A stretch of 64,000 nucleotides of DNA, taken from contig NZ_BOMN01000032.1 of NCBI RefSeq assembly GCF_016862215.1, positions 1-64,000 of the forward strand, in the 5' to 3' direction. The stretch comes from Winogradskya humida. GTDB lineage: Bacteria > Actinomycetota > Actinomycetes > Mycobacteriales > Micromonosporaceae. This document shows, in pieces, positions 28,484-37,336 of the stretch; positions within the stretch are counted from its first letter, which is position 1, and every line of letters begins with the position of its first letter. The position numbers were made by a program, and so were the translations under genes. Below the pieces are notes generated by a model that made no database searches, had not been told where the DNA came from, and was given only the letters and a program-made list of their open reading frames with translations.

Positions 28484-30654
28484 CTCTGCTCAGTGTCGTG
28501 CTGCCCGTCTACAAGGTGCAGGGATACCTGCGCCAGTGCCTGGACTCGATTCTCGGGCAGGCGTTCACCGACTTCGAGATCGTGGCGGTCGACGACTGCT
28601 CGCCGGACAACAGCGGTGCGATCCTCGCCGAATACGCCGCCCGTGACTCCCGGGTCCGCGTGGTGTCGCTCGAGGAGAACGTCGGCCTCGGCCGGGCCCG
28701 CAACATCGGCCTGGACCACGCGACCGGCGAGTACGTCTGGTTCGTCGACAGCGACGACTGGCTCGCCCAGGGCGCGCTGACCACGATCGCCGACCGGATC
28801 GCCGGTACCACGCCCGACGTGCTGATCGTCGGCTTCGACCGGGTGCACTGGGACTCGCGGGTGACCCAGTCGGGCGCGACCAAGATCCTCGCCGAGGCGC
28901 CCGAGACTTTCACCGTCGAGCAGTTCCCGAAGGTGCTCAACGTCCTGCACGTCGCCTGGAACAAGGTCATCCGTCGCGACCTGCTCCTGAAGCTCGGCTT
29001 CCGCTTCGAACAGGGCTGGTACGAGGACGTCTCGTTCACCTTCCCGATCATGTCGGTGGCCCAGCGGATCAGCGCCCTGCCCCGGGTCTGCGTGCACTAC
29101 CGCCAGCGGCGGACCGGCGCGATCACGCGGACGCTCGGCGACCGGCACTTCGAGATCTTCGACCACTGGGCCCACGCGATGTCCCTGGTCGACCGCTACA
29201 GCGACCGGGCCGCACAGATCCGGCCCCTGCTGTTCGCCCGGATGATGTGGCACTACCTGATCGTCCTGGACAACAGCCAGCGGGTGAAGAAGGCCTCCCG
29301 CCAGGCGTTCTTCATGCGGATCAGCGAGGACTACCGGCGCTACCGGCCCGCCGGCGCGTACCCGATGAAGGGCCGGGCTGACGGGCTGCGGCACCGGTTC
29401 ATCGGGGAGGGCTCATTCACGAAGCTCCGGGCGCTCGACCAGGCCGTCCGGGTGGCCAAGGCGGCGAACCGGGCGCGCCGGGTGCCGGTGGCGAAGGCGA
29501 AAGGGCTGGCCAAGAAGGTACGGCAGAGTCTGTACCGGGGTTACTACAAGCTCCAGCTCCGCGGCGCGGTCGACGAGAATCTCGCGCTCTATGCCGCGTA
29601 CTGGTATCGCGGGGTGACCTGCAATCCCGCCGCGATCTCCCGCAAGGCGCAGGAGCTGGCACCCGGCATCCGCAACGTCTGGGTCGTCAGCAAGGGGCGG
29701 ACGAAGTCCGTGCCGCCGGGCACCGACTACGTGGTCGCCGGCTCGCTGCCGTACTTCAGGGCGCTCGCCCGGGCCCGTTATCTGGTCAACAACGTGAACT
29801 GGCCGAACTGGGTGGTCAAGCGGGACGGCACCACGCATGTGATGACCCATCACGGCACCCCGTTGAAGGCGATGGGGATGGACCAGGCCGATCACCCGGC
29901 GGCCGCCAAGGACCAGAATTTCCACGCCCAGATGCGCCGGGCCGACCGCTGGGACTTCAGCATCACGGCGAACGCGCACACCACGATCGCGTGGGAGCGG
30001 GCGTACCCGTGCCGCTACGAGACGATCGAGTCCGGCTATCCGCGCAACGACCGGCTGGCGTCGGCGTCGGCGGCCGACTCCGCGGCGGTCCGGGAGAAGC
30101 TCGGCATCCAGCCGCACGAGCGGGTCGTGCTCTACACCCCGACGCACCGCGAGTGGCTGCCGATGGGCACCCAGGTGCTCGACGTCGAGGCGTTCGCCGA
30201 CCGGCTCGGCCCGGACACCGTGCTGCTGGTCCGGGCGCACTACTTCTACGTGGCCGCGGATCACGCCGCGCAGGCGGCCCGGGGGCGGATCGTCGACGTC
30301 TCGGCGTACCCCATCGTTGAAGATCTCTATCTCGCCGCCGACGTGATGATGACCGACTACTCGTCGGCGATGTTCGACTTCGCGGTGCTGGACCGGCCGC
30401 TGGTGATCTTCGCGCCGGACTGGAACGCGTACCAGGAGCTTCGCGGGGTCTATTTCGACCTCATGGAGCTGCCGCCGGGCGCGGTCGCCACGAGCTTCGC
30501 CGAGCTGATCGAGGTCTTCGAATCGGGGGCGTACGCGAGCGACCGGTCGGCCGCCGCCCGGACCCGTTTCCGGGAGCGGTTCTGCTACCTCGACGACGGC
30601 AAGGCCTCTGAGCGGGTCGTACGCAGGGTATTGCTGGGCGAATCTTCCTCATAG
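28480..30654 (+). CDS. Bifunctional GT2 glycosyltransferase / CDP-glycerol glycerophosphotransferase
   Basis: 724 residues, two domains. Residues 1-230: GT-A family 2 transferase with SVVLPVYKVQGYLRQCLDS, VAVDDCSPDNS, the metal-binding DSDDW, and WYEDVSF. Residues 360-715: Glyphos_transf domain with NNVNWPNW, THHGTPLKAMG, ESGYPRNDRL and MTDYSSAMFDFAVLDRP, the TagF/TagB catalytic core. It probably builds a glycerol-phosphate or related teichoic-type polymer. ATG 28480 overlaps the upstream stop and has GGAGGAAG before it. The fusion puts sugar transfer and polyol-phosphate transfer in one chain. Confidence 0.9.
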   Translation: MTLLSVVLPVYKVQGYLRQCLDSILGQAFTDFEIVAVDDCSPDNSGAILAEYAARDSRVRVVSLEENVGLGRARNIGLDHATGEYVWFVDSDDWLAQGALTTIADRIAGTTPDVLIVGFDRVHWDSRVTQSGATKILAEAPETFTVEQFPKVLNVLHVAWNKVIRRDLLLKLGFRFEQGWYEDVSFTFPIMSVAQRISALPRVCVHYRQRRTGAITRTLGDRHFEIFDHWAHAMSLVDRYSDRAAQIRPLLFARMMWHYLIVLDNSQRVKKASRQAFFMRISEDYRRYRPAGAYPMKGRADGLRHRFIGEGSFTKLRALDQAVRVAKAANRARRVPVAKAKGLAKKVRQSLYRGYYKLQLRGAVDENLALYAAYWYRGVTCNPAAISRKAQELAPGIRNVWVVSKGRTKSVPPGTDYVVAGSLPYFRALARARYLVNNVNWPNWVVKRDGTTHVMTHHGTPLKAMGMDQADHPAAAKDQNFHAQMRRADRWDFSITANAHTTIAWERAYPCRYETIESGYPRNDRLASASAADSAAVREKLGIQPHERVVLYTPTHREWLPMGTQVLDVEAFADRLGPDTVLLVRAHYFYVAADHAAQAARGRIVDVSAYPIVEDLYLAADVMMTDYSSAMFDFAVLDRPLVIFAPDWNAYQELRGVYFDLMELPPGAVATSFAELIEVFESGAYASDRSAAARTRFRERFCYLDDGKASERVVRRVLLGESSS

Positions 30655-30764
30655 AACTGTGACGATTTGGTGACTGGCTGCGAATGGCCGTTCACCCGAT
30701 GGCAGACATTGATGCGTGTGGTCACGCTAAGCCATCGTCGCAGCTCACATGCAGGAGGTTGACG

Positions 30765-32072
30765 GTGTCCACCGTCGCGCTCAAAGACGTCACCAAGGTC
30801 TGGCCGGACGGCACCGTGGCGGTCGACCGGGTCAGCCTCGACGTGCAAGACGGCGAGTTCCTGGTCCTGCTGGGTCCCTCCGGCTGTGGCAAGTCCACCG
30901 TCCTGCGCATGATCGCCGGGCTGGAGGACCCCTCGGCCGGGGCGATCCTGCTCAACGGCGAACCCGTCCTGGACCTCCCGCCGCGCGACCGTCAGATCGC
31001 GATGATCTTCCAGGACTTCGCGCTGTACCCGCACATGACGGTCGGCGGCAACATCGGTTTCCCGCTGAAACTGTCGGGGGTCGAGCCGGACGCGCGCAGC
31101 GAACGGATCGGCGACGTCGCCAGCGCGCTCGGCATCGGCGACGTGCTCGGCCGCAAACCCGGCCAACTCTCCGGCGGGCAGCGCCAGCGGGTCGCCATGG
31201 GGCGCGCCATCGTACGGCGCCCCGGGCTGTTCCTCATGGACGAGCCGCTGTCCAACCTTGACAGCGGGTTGCGCGCTGAGCTGCGTACCGAAATCAGCAG
31301 CCTGACCCGCGAACTCGGCGTGACCACCATGTATGTCACCCATGACCAGGCCGAGGCGCTGACGATGGCCGACCGGGTCGCGATCATGCGCAAGGGCGTG
31401 CTGCAGGACATCGGTACGCCCACCGAGGTCTACGGCCGCCCGGCCACCCTCTACGTCGCGGCGTTCCTCGGCTCGCCGCGGATGAACCTGCTCGAAGCGT
31501 CGGTCTACGCGCACCTCGACCGCTACATCGCCCTGAACCTCGGCGAGCAGGCGCTGTACCTGCCCTGGAACGACATCCGAGCCCGGGCCCTGTCGCACTA
31601 CCACGGGGAGCGGATCGTCGTGGGCATGCGGGCGGAGGCGCTGACCCCGGTCTCCCCCGACACCCCGGGCGACGCGGTGCAGGGCGTGCTGCAGGGCCGG
31701 GTCCGCTACCTCGAGCACCACGGGCACGAGTCGCTGGCGTTCCTGGACGTCGGTGCCACCGCCATCTCCGTGGACGAGCTGGGCAAGGGTGTCACCGAGC
31801 CGGTCGGCGGGGGCGGGGCGTTCCGGAAGTTCGGGGAGACGTTGCAGCGGCTCACGGGGCGTACGGAGAAGCCGGTGATCGTGCGCGAGGAGCCCAAGGC
31901 CTCGATTCTCAACGACCCGGGCCGGCATGCGCGCAGGCCCGCTGAACTGGCCGTACGCCTGGCGCCCTACCCGGCGATCTCGGCCGGGCACCCCCTCGCG
32001 ATCGGCGTCCGCCTCGACGCCCTGCATTTCTTCGATGAGCGCGGCGACCGTATCGACATCGGCTGGCGCTGA
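30765..32072 (+). CDS. UgpC/MsmK-type sugar ABC transporter ATP-binding protein
   Basis: 435 residues. N-terminal ABC ATPase: GPSGCGKST (Walker A, residues 37-45), LSGGQRQRVAMGRAI, LFLMDEPLSNLD, VTHDQ. The C-terminal OB/TOBE-like regulatory region is partly replaced by a less familiar segment (residues 330-400). No permease or binding-protein gene adjoins it, so like MsiK of streptomycetes it may energise several sugar importers. GTG at 30765 follows AGGAGG by 6 nt. The downstream genes for phosphorolytic disaccharide use make an oligosaccharide importer a reasonable guess. Confidence 0.88.
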   Translation: MSTVALKDVTKVWPDGTVAVDRVSLDVQDGEFLVLLGPSGCGKSTVLRMIAGLEDPSAGAILLNGEPVLDLPPRDRQIAMIFQDFALYPHMTVGGNIGFPLKLSGVEPDARSERIGDVASALGIGDVLGRKPGQLSGGQRQRVAMGRAIVRRPGLFLMDEPLSNLDSGLRAELRTEISSLTRELGVTTMYVTHDQAEALTMADRVAIMRKGVLQDIGTPTEVYGRPATLYVAAFLGSPRMNLLEASVYAHLDRYIALNLGEQALYLPWNDIRARALSHYHGERIVVGMRAEALTPVSPDTPGDAVQGVLQGRVRYLEHHGHESLAFLDVGATAISVDELGKGVTEPVGGGGAFRKFGETLQRLTGRTEKPVIVREEPKASILNDPGRHARRPAELAVRLAPYPAISAGHPLAIGVRLDALHFFDERGDRIDIGWR

Positions 32073-32147
32073 CTTTTGCGGCTGGTGCTGACTTTTGCGG
32101 CTCCGATGACTGCCACGACGGCGGCACACAGCGTAAGCTGCTCGGCG

Positions 32148-32609
32148 GTGGAGGAAACTGTTGACCAGCAGAGGCTGCGTCCGGCTCCGGTCAGGGAGTC
32201 ACCGGACGCGGGTGCCTCGCACCGTCAAACGGATCTTGATCGCGTGTTCGGCCGCGACGACATCACCGTGCTCCGCCACGAGGTCCTCGAACGCCTCGAC
32301 CGCCGCCTCGGCGACCGGCTCGACGGCTTCGTCCTCGCGATCAACGAAGTGATCACCAACGTGGTCCTGCACGCCGGCGGGAACGGCCGGCTGGTTCTCG
32401 GGGTCAGCGGCAGCGCGGTCTGGTGCACGGTGACCGACTCCGGGCCGGGCATTCCGGAGCATCTGCAGCACCCGCCCGAGGTGCCCGAGGCGTTCGGTGT
32501 GGGCGGCCGGGGCATCTGGCTGGCGTACCAGCTGTGCGACGAGGTCACCATGGCGACCGGTCCGATCGGGACGACTATCGGACTCAAAATTGACCTGCCC
32601 GGCCAGTAA
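32148..32609 (+). CDS. Anti-sigma regulatory factor, RsbW-like HATPase
   Basis: About 153 residues. HATPase_c_2 kinase fold: LAINEVITNVVLHAGGNGRLVLGV (N box), CTVTDSGPGIPEH (G1 box) and GVGGRGIWLAYQLCDEVTMATG (G2). Proteins of this family bind sigma factors or phosphorylate anti-anti-sigma factors; no sigma or STAS gene lies beside it. The start is uncertain. GTG 32148 has TAAGCT 8 nt upstream (leaderless); ATG 32106 is the alternative and has no ribosome site. Confidence 0.82.
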   Translation: MEETVDQQRLRPAPVRESPDAGASHRQTDLDRVFGRDDITVLRHEVLERLDRRLGDRLDGFVLAINEVITNVVLHAGGNGRLVLGVSGSAVWCTVTDSGPGIPEHLQHPPEVPEAFGVGGRGIWLAYQLCDEVTMATGPIGTTIGLKIDLPGQ

Positions 32610-32729
32610 CCCGCATCTGAGCTGCTCAACGACCTGCTGAAAGACATCTGAACCCCGGATGAAACGCCGTGGAAACGTCGTCGGGGGCTTTCCAGGGTGT
32701 CAGCGCCGATAGGCGACTACATTAGGCCG

Positions 32730-33470
32730 GTGCTCGGACTACCTCCTCACGTGACGGCATGCCTCTTCGATCTCGACGGCGTGCTCACCCAGACCGCCCT
32801 GGTCCACAACGCGGCGTGGAAACAGACCTTCGACGCCTTCCTTCAGCGATGGTCCGCTGACCACGGGCAGCCGTACGTGCCGTTCGACTCCGGCGCCGAC
32901 TACCACCAATATGTCGACGGGCGTCAGCGCGCCGACGGTGTCCGCACCTTCCTCGCCTCGCGGGGCATCACCCTGCCCGAGGGAACCCCCGACGACGGTC
33001 CCGACGAGGAAACCGTCAACGGGGTCGGCAACCGCAAGAACATCCTCGTCCTGCAGAAGATCGCGGAAGGGGCGGTCCAGGTCTACCCAGGATCGGTCGA
33101 CTACCTGCACGCCGTGCAGAAGGCCGGGCTGCGTCGCGCGGTGGTCTCGGCGAGCGCCAACTGCAAGGACGTCCTGGACGCGGCGAACATCACCGATCTG
33201 CTCGAGGAGCGGGTGGACGGAGTCGTCGCCCGCGCTGAGAAGCTGCCCGGCAAACCCGCGCCGGACACGTTCCTCTATGGTGCGAAGCTGCTCGGCGTCG
33301 AGCCGGAGAACTGTGCCGTTTTCGAGGATGCCCTGGCGGGCGTCGAAGCGGGCAGGGCCGGCAAATTCGGCATCGTCATCGGCGTGGACCGCGTCGGTCA
33401 GGCCGACGCCCTGCGCGAGCACGGCGCCGACATCGTGGTCCAGGACCTTTCCGAACTTCTCACCCGATAA
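32730..33470 (+). CDS. Beta-phosphoglucomutase-family HAD hydrolase
   Basis: 246 residues. HAD motif I FDLDGVLTQT (residues 13-22, nucleophile Asp and acid/base Asp), motif II VVSASAN, a Lys in PGKPAPDTFLYGAKLLG, and motif IV VFEDALAGVEAGRAG. The cap domain and length match the actinobacterial beta-phosphoglucomutase found beside GH65 phosphorylases. It should convert beta-glucose 1-phosphate, the product of the next enzyme, to glucose 6-phosphate. I chose GTG 32730 because TACATT ends exactly 6 nt upstream. GH65 starts 25 bp downstream. Confidence 0.9.
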   Translation: MLGLPPHVTACLFDLDGVLTQTALVHNAAWKQTFDAFLQRWSADHGQPYVPFDSGADYHQYVDGRQRADGVRTFLASRGITLPEGTPDDGPDEETVNGVGNRKNILVLQKIAEGAVQVYPGSVDYLHAVQKAGLRRAVVSASANCKDVLDAANITDLLEERVDGVVARAEKLPGKPAPDTFLYGAKLLGVEPENCAVFEDALAGVEAGRAGKFGIVIGVDRVGQADALREHGADIVVQDLSELLTR

Positions 33471-33494
33471 CCTTTCACTTCGAGAGGCACCACC

Positions 33495-35861
33495 GTGATC
33501 CGTGAACGGGCTTACCCCGTCGACCCGTGGCACATCCGGGAAACCCGGCTGGACCTTGATCTCCTGGCCCAGTCCGAGTCGGTCTTCGCCCTTTCCAACG
33601 GCCACATCGGCATCCGCGGAAACCTGGACGAGGGCGAGCCGCACGGCCTGCCGGGCACGTACCTCAACTCGTTCTACGAGCTGCGGCCGCTGCCGTACGC
33701 GGAGGCCGGTTATGGCTTCCCCGAGTCGGGCCAGACGATGGTCAACGTCACCAACGCCAAGCTGATGCGCCTGCTCGTCGATGACGAGCCGTTCGACGTC
33801 CGCTACGGCGAGCTGCGCTCCCACGAGCGCACCCTGGACCTGCGCGCGGGCACCCTCGAGCGGATCGTGGAGTGGGTCTCGCCCTCCGGCCAGGGGATCC
33901 GGGTCCGCACGGTGCGGATGGTGTCCTTCACCCAGCGCTCCGTCGTGGCCTTCCTCTACGAGGTCGAGCCGCTCAACGACACCGCCCGGTTGATCCTGCA
34001 GTCCGAGCTCGTCGCCAACGAGCAGCTCCCGGTCAGCAGCAAGGACCCGCGCGTCGCCGCCGTCCTCGACCACCCGCTGCAGGCCGAGGAGATGCTCGAG
34101 CAGCGCACCGGCGGCCTGCTCGTGCACCGCACCAAGGCCAGCGACCTGCGCATGGCCGCGGCGATGGAGCACCTCGTCGAGGCGCCCGGCAAGCACGCGG
34201 TCACCACCGAGGGCCACCCCGACTGGCTGCGCACCACCGTCGCCTGCAAACTCGAGCCGGGCCAGAAGCTGCGCGTCGTCAAGCTGGCCGCTTACGGCTG
34301 GTCGAGCAACCGCTCTCTGCCCGCCGTGCGCGACCAGGTCGGCGCGGCGCTCGCGAGCGCCCGCCTGGACGGCTGGGAGGGCCTCCTCGAGGCCCAGCGT
34401 GAATACCTCGACGAGTTCTGGGACCACTCGGACGTCAAGGTGGAGGGTGACCCCGAGGTCCAGCAGGCGGTCCGCTTCGGACTGTTCCACACCCTGCAGG
34501 CCGGTGCCCGCGCCGAGCAGCGCCCGATCGGTTCCAAGGGCCTCTCCGGTCCCGGCTACGACGGCCACACGTTCTGGGACGCCGAGACCTTCGTGCTCCC
34601 GGCCCTCACGTACACCCAGCCGGCCGCTGCGGCGGACGTCCTGCGCTGGCGTCACTCCACCCTCGACCTGGCCAAGGAGCGCGCCCAGACGCTCGGCATC
34701 CAGGGCGCGGCGTTCCCGTGGCGCACCATCCGCGGCCAGGAATGCTCGGCCTACTGGCCGGCCGGCACCGCGGGCTTCCACATCGGCGCCGACATCGCCG
34801 ACGCGGTCCGCCGCTACGTCTCGGCAACCGGCGACTACGACTTCGAACGCGAGGTCGGCCTCGAGCTCCTCGTCGAAACGGCCCGCCTCTGGCGCTCCCT
34901 CGGCCACCACGACCGCCACGGCCGCTTCCACATCGACGGCGTCACCGGCCCCGACGAATACACCGCCGTGGTCGACGACAACATCTACACCAACCTCATG
35001 GCCCAGCAGAACCTGCACGCCGCAGCGGACGCCGCCAAGCGCCACCCCGACCTGGCCCGCAAACTCGGCGTCGACGACGAAGAGCTCGCCTCCTGGCGCG
35101 ACGCGGCGGCCGCGGTCCACATCCCCTACGACCGTGAGCTCGGCGTCCACCAGCAGTCGGAAGGCTTCACCCGCCTGCAGGAATGGGACTTCGAGAACAC
35201 CCCGCCCGAGGCGTACCCCCTGCTGCTGAACTACCCGTACTTCGACCTCTACCGCAAGCAGGTCGTCAAGCAGGCCGACCTGGTCATGGCGATGTACATC
35301 CGCGGCGACGCCTTCACCCCCGAGGAAAAGGCCCGCAACTTCGCCTACTACGACGCCCGCACGGTCCGCGACTCCTCGCTCTCCGCGTGCATCCAGGCCG
35401 TCATGGCAGCCGAGGTCGGCTTCACCGAGCTGGCCCACGACTACCTCGGCGAAGCAGCCCTGATGGACCTCCACGACCTCCACCAGAACGCCCGCGACGG
35501 CGTCCACGTGGCATCTCTGGCAGGCTCCTGGATCGCCCTGGTGGCAGGCCTCGGCGGCATGCGCGACTACAACGGCCAGCTCTCGTTCGCCCCGCGCCTG
35601 CCCAGCCGCATCGACGGCCTGGAATTCTCGCTGCTCTGGCGAGGCCTGCGCCTGCGGGTGGAGGTCGCCCGCGACGAGGTCACCTACTCCCTGCGCAACG
35701 GCGGCGGCTCAGCCCGCCTCGACATCCTCCACCACGGCAAAGAAGTCACGGTCACCCAGGTCAAGCCGGTCGTCCTCCCGATCCCGGCCGCCCTCCCGAC
35801 CGGCCCCGCCCCCACCCAGCCGGCCGGTCGCGCACCGGTTCGCAGGGCCGCAACCCTTTAA
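33495..35861 (+). CDS. Glycoside hydrolase family 65 phosphorylase
   Basis: 788 residues. GH65 layout: N-terminal beta sandwich, linker, (alpha/alpha)6 barrel, C-terminal cap. Catalytic Glu in HIDGVTGPDEYTAVVDDN; phosphate-contact KQADLVMAMY and HDLHQNARDGVHVASLAG. It phosphorolyses an alpha-glucoside (maltose, trehalose, kojibiose or nigerose type) to beta-glucose 1-phosphate. Pairing with beta-phosphoglucomutase supports a phosphorylase rather than a hydrolase. The C-terminal 30 residues are Pro/Ala-rich. GTG 33495 has GAGAGGC upstream. A terminator follows the stop. Confidence 0.93.
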   Translation: MIRERAYPVDPWHIRETRLDLDLLAQSESVFALSNGHIGIRGNLDEGEPHGLPGTYLNSFYELRPLPYAEAGYGFPESGQTMVNVTNAKLMRLLVDDEPFDVRYGELRSHERTLDLRAGTLERIVEWVSPSGQGIRVRTVRMVSFTQRSVVAFLYEVEPLNDTARLILQSELVANEQLPVSSKDPRVAAVLDHPLQAEEMLEQRTGGLLVHRTKASDLRMAAAMEHLVEAPGKHAVTTEGHPDWLRTTVACKLEPGQKLRVVKLAAYGWSSNRSLPAVRDQVGAALASARLDGWEGLLEAQREYLDEFWDHSDVKVEGDPEVQQAVRFGLFHTLQAGARAEQRPIGSKGLSGPGYDGHTFWDAETFVLPALTYTQPAAAADVLRWRHSTLDLAKERAQTLGIQGAAFPWRTIRGQECSAYWPAGTAGFHIGADIADAVRRYVSATGDYDFEREVGLELLVETARLWRSLGHHDRHGRFHIDGVTGPDEYTAVVDDNIYTNLMAQQNLHAAADAAKRHPDLARKLGVDDEELASWRDAAAAVHIPYDRELGVHQQSEGFTRLQEWDFENTPPEAYPLLLNYPYFDLYRKQVVKQADLVMAMYIRGDAFTPEEKARNFAYYDARTVRDSSLSACIQAVMAAEVGFTELAHDYLGEAALMDLHDLHQNARDGVHVASLAGSWIALVAGLGGMRDYNGQLSFAPRLPSRIDGLEFSLLWRGLRLRVEVARDEVTYSLRNGGGSARLDILHHGKEVTVTQVKPVVLPIPAALPTGPAPTQPAGRAPVRRAATL

Positions 35862-35915
35862 GACCAATATGTCGTATCTCGGTGGGTGGTGCTGACCGCA
35901 ACTCCCGTCGAGGCC

Positions 35916-35970
35916 GGGCCCGAGGATCCAGGAGCTGGCGCTCCGTGAACGGATCCTCGGGCCCTTCTTT
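35916..35970 (+). terminator. Terminator after GH65
   Basis: 14-bp perfect stem GGGCCCGAGGATCC / GGATCCTCGGGCCC (35916-35929, 35951-35964), 21-nt loop, then TTCTTT. It is a good rho-independent terminator for the mutase-phosphorylase transcript. Confidence 0.88.
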
Positions 35971-36019
35971 GTGCGTGCGGGGGGACGCCTCGCTTCGCAT
36001 TGGCGCTGTTCTTCGGTGG

Positions 36020-36095
36020 GGGTTCGGGGACGGGATTGCCTCACGCCGGGCGGTCAGTCTTGATCCCTGCGTGAGGCAATCCCGTCCCCGAACCC
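36020..36095. repeat. Third long hairpin (27-bp stem)
   Basis: Perfect 27-bp inverted repeat beginning GGGTTCGGGGACGGGATTG (36020-36046) and returning at 36069-36095, with a 22-nt loop. Same architecture as the hairpins at 21.9 and 22.7 kb but different loop and arms. It lies 50 bp after the GH65 terminator. Confidence 0.8.
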
Positions 36096-36172
36096 TGCCT
36101 GTGGACTGTGCGGGTTTGGCCTTTGCGGGGCTTGGCTTGCAGCTTCAGGCGTATACGCCGTTGTTTTGAGTG

Positions 36173-36266
36173 CGCCGTTCAGGGGGCGCCGTTCAGGGGG
36201 GCGCCGGTCAGGGCGGTGCGTTGGGTCAGGGCGGTGCGTTGGGTCAGGGCGGTGCGTTGGGTCAGC
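36173..36266. repeat. 18-bp tandem repeat
   Basis: GGTCAGGGCGGTGCGTTG repeated three times exactly (36206-36259), preceded by degenerate GTTCAGGGGGCGCC copies. First of four tandem arrays in the gene-free 35.9-36.74 kb interval. Confidence 0.85.
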
Positions 36267-36423
36267 GCTTTGGGCGGGGCGCCGTTGGTCGTGGCGGGCT
36301 TTGCCTGTGGCGATCGGGATTCCGCCCCAGGCTGAGGACCGCGGCTCTCTGATCCCGCGCCTGCGTCCATCCTCGTGCTTGCGGCCCGTCCTTGCGCTCG
36401 CGCTGGCGCCTGTCCTCGCACCT

Positions 36424-36476
36424 GTGCCTGTGCCCGCGCGTGTGCCTGTGCCCGCGCGTGTGCCTGTGCCCGCGCC
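36424..36476. repeat. 18-bp tandem repeat (TGTGCCTGTGCCCGCGCG)
   Basis: Two full units and a partial third, with related CCTGTCC-type sequence on both sides. No gene is supported here. Confidence 0.75.
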
Positions 36477-36550
36477 CGTCCTCGGACCTATGTCCTGTCC
36501 TCTGACCTGTGCCCCGTCCTCGCGCCCGAGTTCGTGTCTGCGTTCCACAT

Positions 36551-36655
36551 GCGGCACCCGGCGGCACCCGGCATCCGGCACCCGGCATCCGGCACCCAGC
36601 GGCATCCGGCATCCGGCACCCATCCGGCATCCGGCATCCGGCATCCGGCATCCGG
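36551..36655. repeat. GGCAYCC heptamer array
   Basis: About fourteen copies of GGCATCC or GGCACCC, some with small insertions. Period 7 shifts the frame every unit, so it is not coding. It parallels the GCGCCGA heptamer array at 22.2 kb. Confidence 0.8.
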
Positions 36656-36698
36656 TTCCGGGCTCCGGGCTCCGTGCTCCGGGCGGCCTGGTTGCCTT

Positions 36699-36740
36699 GG
36701 GGCTGGGGCTGGGGCTGGGGCTGGGGCTGGGGGCGGGGTG
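36699..36740 (+). repeat. GGGGCT hexamer array, possible G-quadruplex
   Basis: GGGGCT repeated about six times and ending in GGGGGCGGGG, giving six or more G-runs of 4 or more on the plus strand. It ends directly against the 3' end of the convergent acetyltransferase gene. Confidence 0.75.
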
Positions 36741-36744
36741 GGGG

Positions 36745-37245
36745 TTAGGGGGCTTGGAGGTGCATGTGTAGGTAGGTGGATTGGTGGGGGCCGGGGCGGT
36801 TGGTGCCGGTGGGGGACCAGCCGTGGTGGGCGTAGAAGAGGAGGGCTCGGGTGTTGCGTTGCCAGACTTCGAGGAGGCCGGCGGGGTGGTTTGTGCGGTG
36901 GAGGTAGGTGAGGAAGGTGGCGTGGAGGCGGGTGCCGATGCCTCGGCCCCAGCTGGGTGGGTCGACGTGGATTTGGAAGAGTTGGGCGGCTGCGGTGCCG
37001 TCGGGGGCGAGGGCGGGGCCCATGGCGACCGCGCCTACGACCTGGTCGTCGATCACCGCGCAGTAGATGGTGCGGTCGGGGGATTCGACTGCGCGGGTCC
37101 AGGCTTCGCGGCGGTGGTCGGCGCCGGCGGGGTCGGCGGTGCTGTCGGCCAGGAGGCCGCCGGTCTGGTAGTAGGAGGCTCGGGCTCGGGTGTGGACGTC
37201 GGCGATGCGGTCGACGTCGGCGAGCGTGGGTTCCCGGATCAGCAT
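36745..37245 (-). CDS. GNAT family N-acetyltransferase
   Basis: 166 residues. Acetyl-CoA binding motif A is FQIHVDPPSWGRGIGTRLHATFL (RGxGxG-type loop), followed by LEVWQRNTRALLFYAHHGW, the usual motif B. Acceptor unknown. I chose ATG at 37245, with AAGGA 5 nt upstream. The stop codon abuts the G-rich repeat array. Confidence 0.88.
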   Translation of the reverse strand: MLIREPTLADVDRIADVHTRARASYYQTGGLLADSTADPAGADHRREAWTRAVESPDRTIYCAVIDDQVVGAVAMGPALAPDGTAAAQLFQIHVDPPSWGRGIGTRLHATFLTYLHRTNHPAGLLEVWQRNTRALLFYAHHGWSPTGTNRPGPHQSTYLHMHLQAP

Positions 37246-37282
37246 GTTGGTCCTTCCTGCGGGCGCCCCTGGATGCGAAGAA

Positions 37283-37314
37283 GCCCCCACTCCTCCGGCG
37301 GGAAGAGTGGGGGC
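37283..37314 (-). terminator. Terminator between peptidase-like gene and acetyltransferase gene
   Basis: 10-bp perfect stem GCCCCCACTC/GAGTGGGGGC (37283-37292, 37305-37314), 12-nt loop, followed on the minus strand by TTCTTCG. Ends the transcript of the upstream secreted protein. Confidence 0.8.
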
Positions 37315-37336
37315 CAGTGGGGCGCGGAGGGCTCGG

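Noticed and set aside
32739..35507. 922-codon minus-strand ORF opposite the mutase and GH65 genes
   Set aside because: GC-rich antisense shadow; the plus strand encodes complete, motif-bearing enzymes.
36166..36771. Open frames through the 36.2-36.7 kb repeats
   Set aside because: Composition follows the tandem repeats, period-7 units break any selected frame, and there is no ribosome site or family match.
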